NCBI RefSeq assembly: GCF_042650605.1
Contig: NZ_JBHSBN010000056.1
Span: 1-12,958, forward strand
Direction: 5' to 3'
Length of the DNA stretch: 12,958 nt
DNA from: Micromonospora_J zhanjiangensis
GTDB lineage: Bacteria; Actinomycetota; Actinomycetes; Mycobacteriales; Micromonosporaceae
Shown here: piece after piece, positions 1-5,621 of the stretch
Layout of the letters: each line of letters opens with the position of its first letter
Position numbering within the stretch: the first letter of the stretch is position 1
Made by a program: the position numbers and the translations under genes
The notes under the pieces: generated by a model
Told to the model about the DNA's origin: nothing
What the model saw: only the letters and a program-made list of their open reading frames with translations
The model's database searches: none

Positions 1-138
1 CTCACGCTTCGCCCGCCCCCGCGCGGACAACCCACCTCCATCGGGATACCTCATCCCATCGATCTACCCCAGCCCACGGCCATCACACAGCCCACATCGG
101 ACGAACCTGACCATTCAAGATCTGTATTTCACAGGTAC

Positions 139-489
139 TCAGTGCTGGTCGAGGCCGACGGCCTGGGTGATGTAGTCGCGCAGGGCTGTCTCGTTGATAC
201 CCTCGAGCGTTTTGATCTTCACGTGGCGGGTCTTCTTGCCGACTCCTTCGAGCAGGCCGTGGGCGTCGGCAAATTCCGTACCGCGCTCGAAGGCGAAGGT
301 CAGATGTGTCTTGCTCTGGCTGATGACCGCGAGGATCTTCTTGCCGCGCCAGGCCGGCGAGCCGTAGGTGAGGCACTCGGTGGCGCCTGGAGCGGTGTCG
401 GCCATCAGCGCGCGAAGGGCGGCAACGATCTCCCGGTACTTGGGATCGAGCTTGGTTTCGACGTAGGTGTCGACGTCACTGCTGGTCAT
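139..489 (-). CDS. DUF1801 (YdhG-like) family protein
   Basis: A 116-residue protein of the DUF1801 family, small soluble proteins of unknown biochemical role often encoded beside VOC-fold genes. The family-like pattern is visible: an N-terminal helix with YREIVAALRALM, the central segment ECLTYGSPAWRGKKILAVIS, the strand THLTFAFERG and the C-terminal RHVKIKTLEGINETALRDYI. I choose ATG at 489; a GTG at 510 overlaps the TGA of the upstream VOC gene (GTGA) and would add seven residues, so the start is uncertain. Either way the gene is the second of a two-gene operon and is probably translationally coupled. It should share the MarR-controlled promoter upstream of the VOC gene. Family identity is confident; function is unknown. 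Confidence 0.85.
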   Translation of the reverse strand: MTSSDVDTYVETKLDPKYREIVAALRALMADTAPGATECLTYGSPAWRGKKILAVISQSKTHLTFAFERGTEFADAHGLLEGVGKKTRHVKIKTLEGINETALRDYITQAVGLDQH

Positions 490-506
490 GGGGTTGTTGT
501 TTCCCT

Positions 507-896
507 TCACTGTGCTGCCGAGTAGTCCATGTGGGTGGCCTCCCAGAGGTGGCCGTCGGGGTCGATGAACCCGCGGGTGTAGACGAAGCCGAGGTCTTTG
601 GTGTGGCCGGAGGGCCGGCCGCCGTGGGCTGTGGCGGTTTCCGCGATCTCGTCAACGCGCTGCCGGCTTTCGACCCCGACGGCGAGGATGGCTTCGACGC
701 TGTCCGCGTTCGCGATCTTCTTGTCCGTGTACGTGACGAAGTACTCCTCGGTCAGGAGCAGTACGAAGGCGTCCTGGCCGAGGATCATCGCCTCCATGTT
801 CTCGTCGGCGAACTGATCGTTGAAGGCGAACCCGAGCTGGGTGAAGAAGTGCCGGGAGGCCGCCAGGTCCTTGACGGGCAGGTTGATGAACAGCAC
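507..896 (-). CDS. VOC-fold (glyoxalase/bleomycin-resistance-like) protein
   Basis: A 129-residue vicinal-oxygen-chelate protein. The first beta-alpha-beta unit reads LFINLPVKDLAASRHFFTQLGFAFN, followed by the DENMEAMILGQDAFVLLLTEEYF segment, and the C-terminal unit ends FIDPDGHLWEATHMD, whose Glu is the usual metal or ligand position. The length fits the small PhnB/glyoxalase-like group. The open frame extends to a TTG at 968, but that start would lie inside a strong minus-strand promoter and operator, so I choose GTG at 896, nine bases after a GGAG. It is the first gene of an operon with the DUF1801 gene and is divergent from marR. Typical roles are small-molecule binding or detoxification; the substrate is unknown. 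Confidence 0.85.
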   Translation of the reverse strand: MLFINLPVKDLAASRHFFTQLGFAFNDQFADENMEAMILGQDAFVLLLTEEYFVTYTDKKIANADSVEAILAVGVESRQRVDEIAETATAHGGRPSGHTKDLGFVYTRGFIDPDGHLWEATHMDYSAAQ

Positions 897-939
897 GGGA
901 GAGGTCTCCAGGGGTTGAGTGCGTGGGGTGGTGACGACT

Positions 940-968
940 AGAGTATGGTCAATAATCTTGATAGTCAA
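940..968 (-). promoter_or_regulatory. sigma-70-type promoter for the VOC-DUF1801 operon
   Basis: Read on the minus strand, TTGACT (968-963) is followed after exactly 17 bases by TACTCT (945-940). This is a good match to -35/-10 elements. It places transcription start near position 933, upstream of the GTG at 896 and downstream of the alternative TTG at 968, which supports the shorter VOC start. The palindrome at 957-969 covers the -35 box, a layout expected for repression. Confidence 0.55.
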
Positions 969-969
969 G
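957..969. promoter_or_regulatory. probable MarR operator palindrome
   Basis: CTTGA-TAG-TCAAG is a perfect inverted repeat with a 3-base centre, flanked by a second inverted pair, ATGGT (945-949) and ACCAT (971-975). It lies in the gap between the divergent marR and VOC genes and overlaps the -35 element of the minus-strand promoter. MarR proteins commonly bind such palindromes in their own divergent intergenic region. Binding itself is inferred. Confidence 0.55.
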
Positions 970-996
970 AACCATGACGATATTCGGAGACGAACG

Positions 997-1464
997 ATGG
1001 ATGATACGCCCCAGAAGACTGCGGACCTGGGCGTGCTGACCGGGCAGCTGATGCGCGCGATCCAGGAGGAGCTGTTCGAGACGCTCGCGGAGCAGGGTCA
1101 CCCGGCCGTGCGCCCACGTCATGGCTCAGTCCTGGCCTTCCTCCGGCCCGAGGGGGTCCGGGCAACCGAGCTCTCCGCCCGGTCCGGGCAGCACAAGCAG
1201 ATCGTCGGCACGATCGTCGACGAGCTTGTCAAGCTTGGCTACGTCCGCCGAGAACCTGACCCCGACGACCGTCGGGCCAAACGCATCGTCCCCACCGAGC
1301 TCGGCCTCGACGAGATCGCCAAAGCCCGCGCAGTTCTCGCAGCCATCGAAGACCGTCACGCACAGGCCCTAGGTGTCAATCGCTTCACGGCCTTCAGGAC
1401 GACGCTACAGGAGATCACCAACAACCAGCGCAGCTGGCGCCAAACCGCCGGTTCGCAGACCTGA
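997..1464 (+). CDS. MarR family transcriptional regulator
   Basis: A 155-residue winged-helix repressor. The HTH spans roughly residues 44-82 (GSVLAFLRPEGVRATELSAR, then the recognition helix GQHKQIVGTIVDELVKLGYV). The wing carries the family signature REPDPDDRRAKRIVPTELG (85-103), and a C-terminal helix provides dimerisation. I choose ATG at 997 because GGAGA sits 6-10 bases upstream; an upstream in-frame ATG at 919 would run through the operator. The gene is divergent from the VOC-DUF1801 pair, with a shared palindrome between, so it most likely represses itself and that operon and is released by a small ligand. The ligand cannot be read from sequence. Confidence 0.92.
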   Translation: MDDTPQKTADLGVLTGQLMRAIQEELFETLAEQGHPAVRPRHGSVLAFLRPEGVRATELSARSGQHKQIVGTIVDELVKLGYVRREPDPDDRRAKRIVPTELGLDEIAKARAVLAAIEDRHAQALGVNRFTAFRTTLQEITNNQRSWRQTAGSQT

Positions 1465-1540
1465 TCTGGACCAGCGCGCGGCATGCCGGGACCTCCCCGT
1501 TCGATGCGCATGCCGGTGGCGTAGACGAGACCGCAAGATC

Positions 1541-1560
1541 CAATGCCGTTCAGATAAGGC
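1541..1560. repeat. IS4 left terminal inverted repeat
   Basis: The twenty bases beginning CAATGCCGTTCAG are the exact reverse complement of 3062-3081. They lie 82 bases before the transposase start. Confidence 0.9.
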
Positions 1561-1622
1561 GTCTGGCGAGGTCAGCGTGGTGGACTGACGTCGATTGTGG
1601 GGGGCCGGTACGGTGGCTGGCC

Positions 1623-2873
1623 GTGACGTCATCGGCAGTCGAGGCAGGATCACGGCCGTGGGGCCGGTTGACCGACCACATCGAGTTGGGTGTGGTGTCG
1701 GCCCGGTTCAGTCGTGACCTGCTGGAAGAGGTCCTGAACCGTACCGGGCGGCGGGAGAAACGCAGTCGGCGACTGCCCGCGCACGTGATGGTCCGGTACG
1801 TGATCGCGATGGGGTTGTTCGCCGCCGAGTCGTATGACGAGGTGATGCGTCGGCTGGTCGGTAACCTGCGCAAACTTGGCTCCTGGAGCGACGACTGGCA
1901 GGTCCCGACCAAGTCGGCGATCAGCCAGGCCCGGCAACGGCTCGGGCCCGAGCCGATGAAAGCGTTGTTCGATCGGGCCGCGGTGCCGCTGGCCACGCCG
2001 GGTACCAAAGGCGCCTGGCTTGCCCGGCGCCGGTTGATGGCGATCGACGCGACCAGTTTCGACGTGGCGGACACGGCGGCGAACGTGGAGCAGTTCGGCC
2101 GGATGGGTTCCGGACCCAAAGCGTCGGCGTATCCGAAGGTGCACGTCGCCGCGCTCGCCGAGTGCGGCAGCCATGCGGTCGTCGGTGCGGTGCTGGGTGG
2201 CTGCCGGACCGGGGAACGCACCCTGGCGGCCGATCTGACCAGCACCGTTGGGCCGGGCATGCTGGTGATGGCCGACGCCGGCCTGTACTCCTACGACCTG
2301 TTCACCGCGTTCGCCGCGACCGGCGCCGATCTGGCCTGGCGGATCGGGGCGTCGGTGTCGGTCGGGCACCTGCGCTGGTTGCCGGACGGTTCCTACCAGG
2401 CGCTGATCTACGCGTCCGGGCTCGCCGCCGCCCGCCGGGCGCGGCTGGCCGAACAGGCCAGAGCCGGCCAGGAGATTCCCGCCGACCTGGCCCGACTGGT
2501 GCGAGTGGTCGAGTACACCGTCCCGGACCGCAACCCCGACGGTGACCTGATCGTCGTGGTCACCACCATCACCGACCCTCACGAGGTGCCGGCTGCCGAC
2601 CTGGCCGAGGCGTATCACCAACGATGGGAGGAGGAGTCCGCGCTGGACGAGATCAAAACCGATCTGCGTGGCCGCGGCGGGGTCCTACGCTCGCAATCGC
2701 CGGACCTGGTCGAACAACAACTGTGGGGGCTGTTGCTGGCGCACTACGCCATCCGCGCCCTGCTGCTGGACGCCGCTGACCCCGCCGGCTACGACCCGGA
2801 CCGGATGCCGTTCATCAAAGGCCTGCGGGTCGTGCGCCGCCAGGTCACCGACCAGGCGGCCATCACCCCCTGA
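1623..2873 (+). CDS. IS4-family transposase, prematurely terminated
   Basis: A DDE transposase of 416 residues as it stands. Residues 15-90 match the IS4 N-terminal domain. The catalytic residues are D142 in IDATSFDV, D218 in MADAGLYSYD, and the family motif Y(2)R(3)E(6)K as Y331, R334, E338 and K345. The start is GTG at 1623 with no strong ribosome site. The stop at 2871-2873 follows a run of five C (2866-2870). With four C the frame continues ITPEHLSDALTDAL and ends at 3072, giving about 482 residues. The catalytic triad is therefore intact but the basic C-terminal tail is lost. This could be a real mutation, a sequencing error or, less likely, slippage. Confidence 0.9.
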   Translation: MTSSAVEAGSRPWGRLTDHIELGVVSARFSRDLLEEVLNRTGRREKRSRRLPAHVMVRYVIAMGLFAAESYDEVMRRLVGNLRKLGSWSDDWQVPTKSAISQARQRLGPEPMKALFDRAAVPLATPGTKGAWLARRRLMAIDATSFDVADTAANVEQFGRMGSGPKASAYPKVHVAALAECGSHAVVGAVLGGCRTGERTLAADLTSTVGPGMLVMADAGLYSYDLFTAFAATGADLAWRIGASVSVGHLRWLPDGSYQALIYASGLAAARRARLAEQARAGQEIPADLARLVRVVEYTVPDRNPDGDLIVVVTTITDPHEVPAADLAEAYHQRWEEESALDEIKTDLRGRGGVLRSQSPDLVEQQLWGLLLAHYAIRALLLDAADPAGYDPDRMPFIKGLRVVRRQVTDQAAITP

Positions 2874-3072
2874 ACACCTTTCCGACGCCCTGACCGACGC
2901 GCTGGCCGAGATCCGCAGCCAGCCCAACCCACCCCGCCGCGACCGGACCTGCCCCCGCGTCATCAAACGCACCCGACACAACTCCTACCGCATCAAACGC
3001 CCCACCCACCGAATCACCCGCCATCCCGGCCCGCCGACACCGCTACTGGCCTGCCCAGACAGCCTTATCTGA
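2871..3072 (+). pseudogene. C-terminal tail of the IS4 transposase, out of frame
   Basis: In the frame shifted by one base, the reading continues PEHLSDALTDALAEIRSQPNPPRRDRTCPRVIKRTRHNSYRIKRP and then a short tail to TGA at 3070-3072. The RHNSYRIKRPTHRITRHPGPPT segment is typical of the basic C-terminus of actinobacterial IS4 transposases as I recall them. The total with one base removed (1449 bases) is a whole number of codons, supporting a single indel in the C-run at 2866-2870. Confidence 0.75.
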
Positions 3073-3081
3073 ACGGCATTG
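3062..3081. repeat. IS4 right terminal inverted repeat
   Basis: Twenty bases ending GAACGGCATTG, the exact reverse complement of 1541-1560. The repeat overlaps the last codons of the restored transposase frame. Confidence 0.9.
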
Positions 3082-3126
3082 CGTCAGGACGTGCCGATGA
3101 ACGAGCGGTGGGCGGAACCAACGAAA

Positions 3127-3474
3127 TCAAGCAGGCCGGATGTCGAGCAGGGTCGTCGGTGATGGAAGATCCTCTGGATCCGTCTCACCGACGCCGACCC
3201 ACTCGATGCCGCCGAGGACCTCTCCCCGCTGAGGGGCCTCGACCGTATAAAGGAACAGGCCGTCGTAGGAGTCTGCGACGCCGGCATTGACACGTACCGC
3301 CATCCCGAGGCCGCGACCGCACTGGAAATCGATGGATGGGCACCCGCAGCCGCACGTGCCCACGACGACCACCTCCGCTGCCTGGCGCCGCAGGTCCTCG
3401 ACGCCCTCGAAATCAACGGTCAACAGCGCCTCAAGCACTGCGCGCTCTCGCTGGGTCAGCGGCCGTGGGTCCAT
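3127..3474 (-). CDS. conserved cysteine-motif hypothetical protein (CxCxC)
   Basis: A 115-residue protein that reads as real coding sequence: an N-terminal helix (MDPRPLTQRERAVLEALLTVDFEGVEDLRRQA), a hydrophobic strand VVVVG, then T-C41-G-C43-G-C45-PSIDFQ-C52, and a strand-rich half (GLGMAVRVNAG, YDGLFLYTVEAPQRGEVLGGIEWVG). It resembles a small unnamed protein I recall from other actinomycetes. The four clustered cysteines suggest metal binding or a redox site, but no function is known. The start is ATG at 3474; no clear ribosome site precedes it, and the frame stays open a little upstream. It is divergent from the SIMPL gene and its 3' end faces the IS element. Confidence 0.75.
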   Translation of the reverse strand: MDPRPLTQRERAVLEALLTVDFEGVEDLRRQAAEVVVVGTCGCGCPSIDFQCGRGLGMAVRVNAGVADSYDGLFLYTVEAPQRGEVLGGIEWVGVGETDPEDLPSPTTLLDIRPA

Positions 3475-3608
3475 GGCAATGATCGTCGCACCGGCGGCGA
3501 CATCAATGTCCGCTACTGCCGCGATCAGCTTGCGACGTGGCCTTGTTGCGCGGTCTGGACGACGTACGGGCTCACGGCATGGCGCACAATCTGGTTGGAT
3601 CGGCGTTC

Positions 3609-4250
3609 ATGCAGATGGTGGAACATCCCTGGGGCATCACCGCGTTCGGCGCGGCGAGCGTGAAGGCCGTGCCGGACCTTGTGCGGGTGAGGTTCAAGAT
3701 CGTACGGATGGAGCAGGCCCCGGCCGCCGCGTTCGAGGCGGTCCGGACAGCCGTAGGGGCCGTGCGTGGCGCGCTGCGGGAGCACGGGATCATGGACGCG
3801 GCGGTGGAGGGTTCGCGGCTGGACCTGAGGACCGCCAGCGAATATGTGGACGGGTCACGCAAGTTCGTCGGCTATCAGTGTCAGGCTGCCTTCGCGGTCC
3901 AGTCCGACGTACTGGACGACGTCGAACCACTGTTGATCGACATCGTTGCTGCGGGCGCCAACGAGATCGAGGGCGTGGATTTCGACGTCACCGGCAAGCG
4001 GGAACTACGAGCCGAGGCTCGGCGCAGGGCAGTGGCCGCGGCCCGCGCGAAGGCCGAGCTTTATGCCGATGCCGCCGGCGTACGCATCGGCGCGGTCCTG
4101 CACATCGAGGACATCGACCCGGAACAGCCGGGCGCTGCTCGCTACCGCAGCCACGCCGAAGCCGCCGCGACGAGCGCCCAGGACCTCGCCCCGGGCCACG
4201 TCGTCGTGTCCGCCGCCGTGGTGCTCGGCTACGCCGTAGCCCGCGATTGA
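3609..4250 (+). CDS. SIMPL (DUF541/BP26-like) domain protein
   Basis: A 213-residue protein from ATG at 3609. It shows the SIMPL pattern throughout: GITAFGAASVKAVPDLVRVRFKIV at the N-terminus, a helix with AAFEAVRTAVGAVRGALREHGI, the segment SEYVDGSRKFVGYQCQAAFAV, the hallmark GANEIEGVDFDV, a helix ELRAEARRRAVAAARAKAELYADAAGV, and the terminal strand HVVVSAAVVLGYAV. No signal peptide or membrane segment is visible, so this form is probably cytosolic, unlike the periplasmic BP26 proteins. The open frame begins at GTG 3537, with ATGs at 3579, 3609 and 3615; similarity begins at about EHPWGITAFG, so 3609 or 3615 is likely. The family's role is unclear. Confidence 0.85.
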   Translation: MQMVEHPWGITAFGAASVKAVPDLVRVRFKIVRMEQAPAAAFEAVRTAVGAVRGALREHGIMDAAVEGSRLDLRTASEYVDGSRKFVGYQCQAAFAVQSDVLDDVEPLLIDIVAAGANEIEGVDFDVTGKRELRAEARRRAVAAARAKAELYADAAGVRIGAVLHIEDIDPEQPGAARYRSHAEAAATSAQDLAPGHVVVSAAVVLGYAVARD

Positions 4251-4749
4251 CCAATCACGCCCACCGAGACCAAAGCAGGGGTGTCACGCGCCCACGTCTC
4301 CCGTCCAAGGGATTCGACGGTATGCCTGGCAGCAGATACAACAGCGATGACGCCCCGCTCACGCAAGAGCAACGGGCCGACAGTCGCGAAATGCGGGCGA
4401 CAGTCGTAGGCAGCGCCTCCGTCGCTGACGTCCTGCACAGCCCGACGGGGTCGGCATACTCCCGCCCGTTCGGTAGCGGAAGAGGCTGGCTCGACCGTCG
4501 CCGACAGACGACCCGGTCGCGTCGCGCTCTCGTGCTATCGCCGGAAGATGGCTGAGGACGGGCGATCGAATTTCTCCACCACCCGGATTCCGTTGTCGGT
4601 TGCTCGGGGGTGCCGGATCCTCGATCCTGGGGCGCGGCTGCTCGGCAACCACGGCGGCTGGGCCGGGTGCCACACCAGCACCGGTAAGTCGCCGGGCGAC
4701 GGCGCCGACGGCAGGTTGTCAACGCCGACGCAACCTTGACCCCCTTGTT
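4251..4749. other. intergenic stretch without a convincing gene
   Basis: About 500 bases. Open frames occur on both strands, but none shows a recognisable domain or consistent third-position GC. The best plus-strand frame, from ATG 4322 (MPGSRYNSDDAPLTQEQRADS) to 4555, soon becomes arginine- and serine-rich low-complexity sequence. I see no hairpin, RNA or repeat of note here. Confidence 0.5.
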
Positions 4750-4773
4750 CCGGGTGGGTTCCAGTACTTGTCG

Positions 4774-4802
4774 CAACACACCTGATCATGTGAGGCGTGT
4801 TG
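4774..4802. repeat. hairpin just upstream of the IS30 transposase start
   Basis: CAACACACCT (4774-4783) and AGGCGTGTTG (4793-4802) form a 10-bp inverted repeat with one mismatch and a 9-base loop, ending directly before the ATG at 4803. The block before it (GGGTTCCAGTACTTG, roughly 4755-4770) looks like an IS30-type terminal end, so this is probably the promoter and leader region of the element. Confidence 0.5.
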
Positions 4803-4904
4803 ATGGGACGACGAGGGCGTAGGCGCCGGCTCAAGTTGGAGATGGAGTACTGGCGGCTGCTGCAGTCCGGGGTGGGGACGTTCGAGGCGTGCCGCATCGT
4901 CGGG
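4803..4904 (+). pseudogene. IS30-family transposase, 5' stub
   Basis: ATG at 4803 opens MGRRGRRRRLKLEMEYWRLL followed by QSGVGTFEACRIVG, the typical N-terminus of actinobacterial IS30-type transposases (basic start, then EYW.LL..GVGT.EACR.VGI ahead of the first HTH). After 34 codons the homology stops where a CRISPR repeat begins; the intact gene would continue with a Gly-Arg-Lys-rich HTH helix, and the catalytic domain is absent. The join falls on GGATC, present in the repeat and expected in the transposase sequence at this point, so it may have formed through microhomology. Non-functional remnant. Confidence 0.65.
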
Positions 4905-5052
4905 ATCATCCCCGCGTGCAGGGAAGCAGTCCGTCATCCCGGACAGTGAAGACCGACGCAACGGATCATCCCCGCGTGCGCGGGGGAGCAGAGGCACGTG
5001 TCGTCGTGGACGCGGGCGAACTTCGGATCATCCCCGCGTGCGCGGGGAGCAG
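4902..5052 (-). CRISPR. three-repeat CRISPR remnant, type I-E-like
   Basis: Repeats lie at 4902-4929 (28 nt, degenerate), 4962-4991 (30 nt, one extra G) and 5024-5052 (29 nt, best copy), each built as CGGATCAT, CCCCGCGTGCGCGGGG, AGCAG. The two spacers, 4930-4961 and 4992-5023, are both exactly 32 nt. The 29/32 spacing and the CCCCGCG..CGCGGGG hairpin are characteristic of type I-E. By comparison with known I-E repeats the array reads on the minus strand (CTGCTCC...GATGATCCG), so the degenerate left copy is the trailer end. No cas gene and no AT-rich leader is in the window; the array is probably an orphan fragment. Confidence 0.85.
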
Positions 5053-5072
5053 ATGATGCTGGACATCCTCCC

Positions 5073-5089
5073 GGAGACCCCAGGTCTCC
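5073..5089. repeat. short perfect hairpin after the CRISPR remnant
   Basis: GGAGACC-CCA-GGTCTCC is a 7-bp perfect stem with a 3-base loop, 20 bases beyond the last CRISPR repeat. There is no T-run; it might be a weak terminator or chance. Confidence 0.35.
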
Positions 5090-5133
5090 TGATCTCGGAT
5101 GTCCGTCAAAACGGGGCAGGCCCACTATAGTGC

Positions 5134-5178
5134 GCATCGGTGCGGACCGTGGAGGTTCAAGTCCCCCTCGGGGCACCA
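5134..5178 (+). tRNA. 3' end of a tRNA gene (remnant; possible att site)
   Basis: GGAGG-TTCAAGT-CCCCC (5151-5167) is a T-arm with the invariant TTC and a 5-base stem containing one mismatch. It is followed by TCGGGGC (5168-5174), discriminator A and an encoded CCA (5176-5178), exactly the 3' geometry of a tRNA. A matching 5' acceptor strand (GCCCCGA) and D-arm are not found upstream, so the gene is incomplete. A hairpin CGCA-TCGG-TGCG (5133-5144) upstream could be a variable arm. On the opposite strand the segment reads VPRGGLEPP, a peptide familiar from spurious ORFs antisense to tRNAs. Such 3' fragments are classically left as attL or attR by integrating elements. The amino-acid identity is not assignable. 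Confidence 0.55.
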
Positions 5179-5213
5179 GGTTCCCGCATCGGTGCGCAGT
5201 TTCCCGTACCGAT

Positions 5214-5235
5214 GTGTTCAAGGGGCTTTGAACAC
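5214..5235. repeat. perfect 8-bp inverted repeat after the tRNA remnant
   Basis: GTGTTCAA-GGGGCT-TTGAACAC: an 8-bp perfect stem with a 6-base loop, 36 bases after the tRNA CCA. It could act as a terminator without a T-run, or be a protein-binding site at an island border. Confidence 0.45.
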
Positions 5236-5551
5236 CTCGCCCTCCGATCATCCTCGTCGATACCGGCTGTTGGCGCTGAGGCGAGGTGGTCGTGGTGACC
5301 GTCTCGTTCGTGCCCCCGGTGACTCCCCAGGACCGTTCCGGACCGTGACGCCCTCGTGCGGCGGGACCGTACCCCGTTTCCCAGGCTTCGCTGATATCGA
5401 GGATCTCCAGCTCCAGGCCCGGGGGCAGCGCGGGCGCCACGGCCTTCGCGTCCCGGGTCTTCGCCGTATTGGCCCTGGAGTCCGAGGCCGACCGACCCAC
5501 GGCTGTGAGCGCAGCCGTCGTGGCGTCCAACGCGACTTCACAGGTCGCCAT
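5232..5551 (-). other. possible truncated gene, unrecognised
   Basis: From ATG at 5551 the frame reads MATCEVALDATTAALTAVGR, then an Ala-rich stretch and LPPGLELEILDISEAWETGYG. Third positions are mostly G or C for about 100 codons, as expected for coding DNA here. There is no ribosome site before the ATG, and the frame stays open upstream into the VOC gene. It has no natural end of its own: it runs on through the tRNA fragment and CRISPR repeats to 4934. It may be the 5' part of a gene whose end was removed when this junction formed. No family is recognised. Confidence 0.3.
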
Positions 5552-5621
5552 GGCCAGATCAAGCCAGTGCCACGGGTCCGAACGGCCATGATCGTCGGGC
5601 CGGTCGACGTAGGGTCCGGAG

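Larger units (their letters stand above)
1541..3081 (+). mobile_element. IS4-family insertion sequence, complete with both ends
   Basis: A 1541-bp element bounded by perfect 20-bp terminal inverted repeats, 1541-1560 and 3062-3081 (outer end CAATGCCGTTCAG). The repeats continue imperfectly inward (GTCTGG against TGTCTGG). It carries one transposase gene that fills almost the whole length. The flanks (CCGCAAGATC on the left, CGTCAGGACG on the right) do not form a clear 9-13 bp target duplication, which IS4 elements normally make. That suggests later rearrangement at one side, or an old insertion. The element lies between marR and the CxCxC gene and does not visibly interrupt a gene. Confidence 0.85.

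Noticed and set aside
507..968. Longer VOC protein from TTG at 968
   Set aside because: There is no ribosome site, and the start would lie upstream of the expected transcript start inside the promoter/operator; the family similarity begins at about LFINLPVKDL.
1650..2621. 323-codon minus-strand open frame in the IS element
   Set aside because: It is a shadow of the transposase gene on the opposite strand; the transposase carries all family motifs.
3287..4555. 422-codon plus-strand open frame
   Set aside because: It overlaps the CxCxC gene in antisense and the SIMPL gene in another frame; its translation is arginine- and glycine-rich and unlike any protein.
4535..4909. 124-codon minus-strand frame over the IS30 stub
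   Set aside because: It is antisense to the recognisable IS30 N-terminus and has no motif.
5073..5100. A possible fourth CRISPR repeat after a third spacer
   Set aside because: A 32-nt spacer would end at 5084, but the following bases do not resemble the repeat.
4934..5231. C-terminal part of the minus-strand frame through the tRNA and CRISPR remnant
   Set aside because: It reads across CRISPR repeats and the tRNA T-arm, giving the familiar antisense-tRNA peptide VPRGGLEPP; not a protein.
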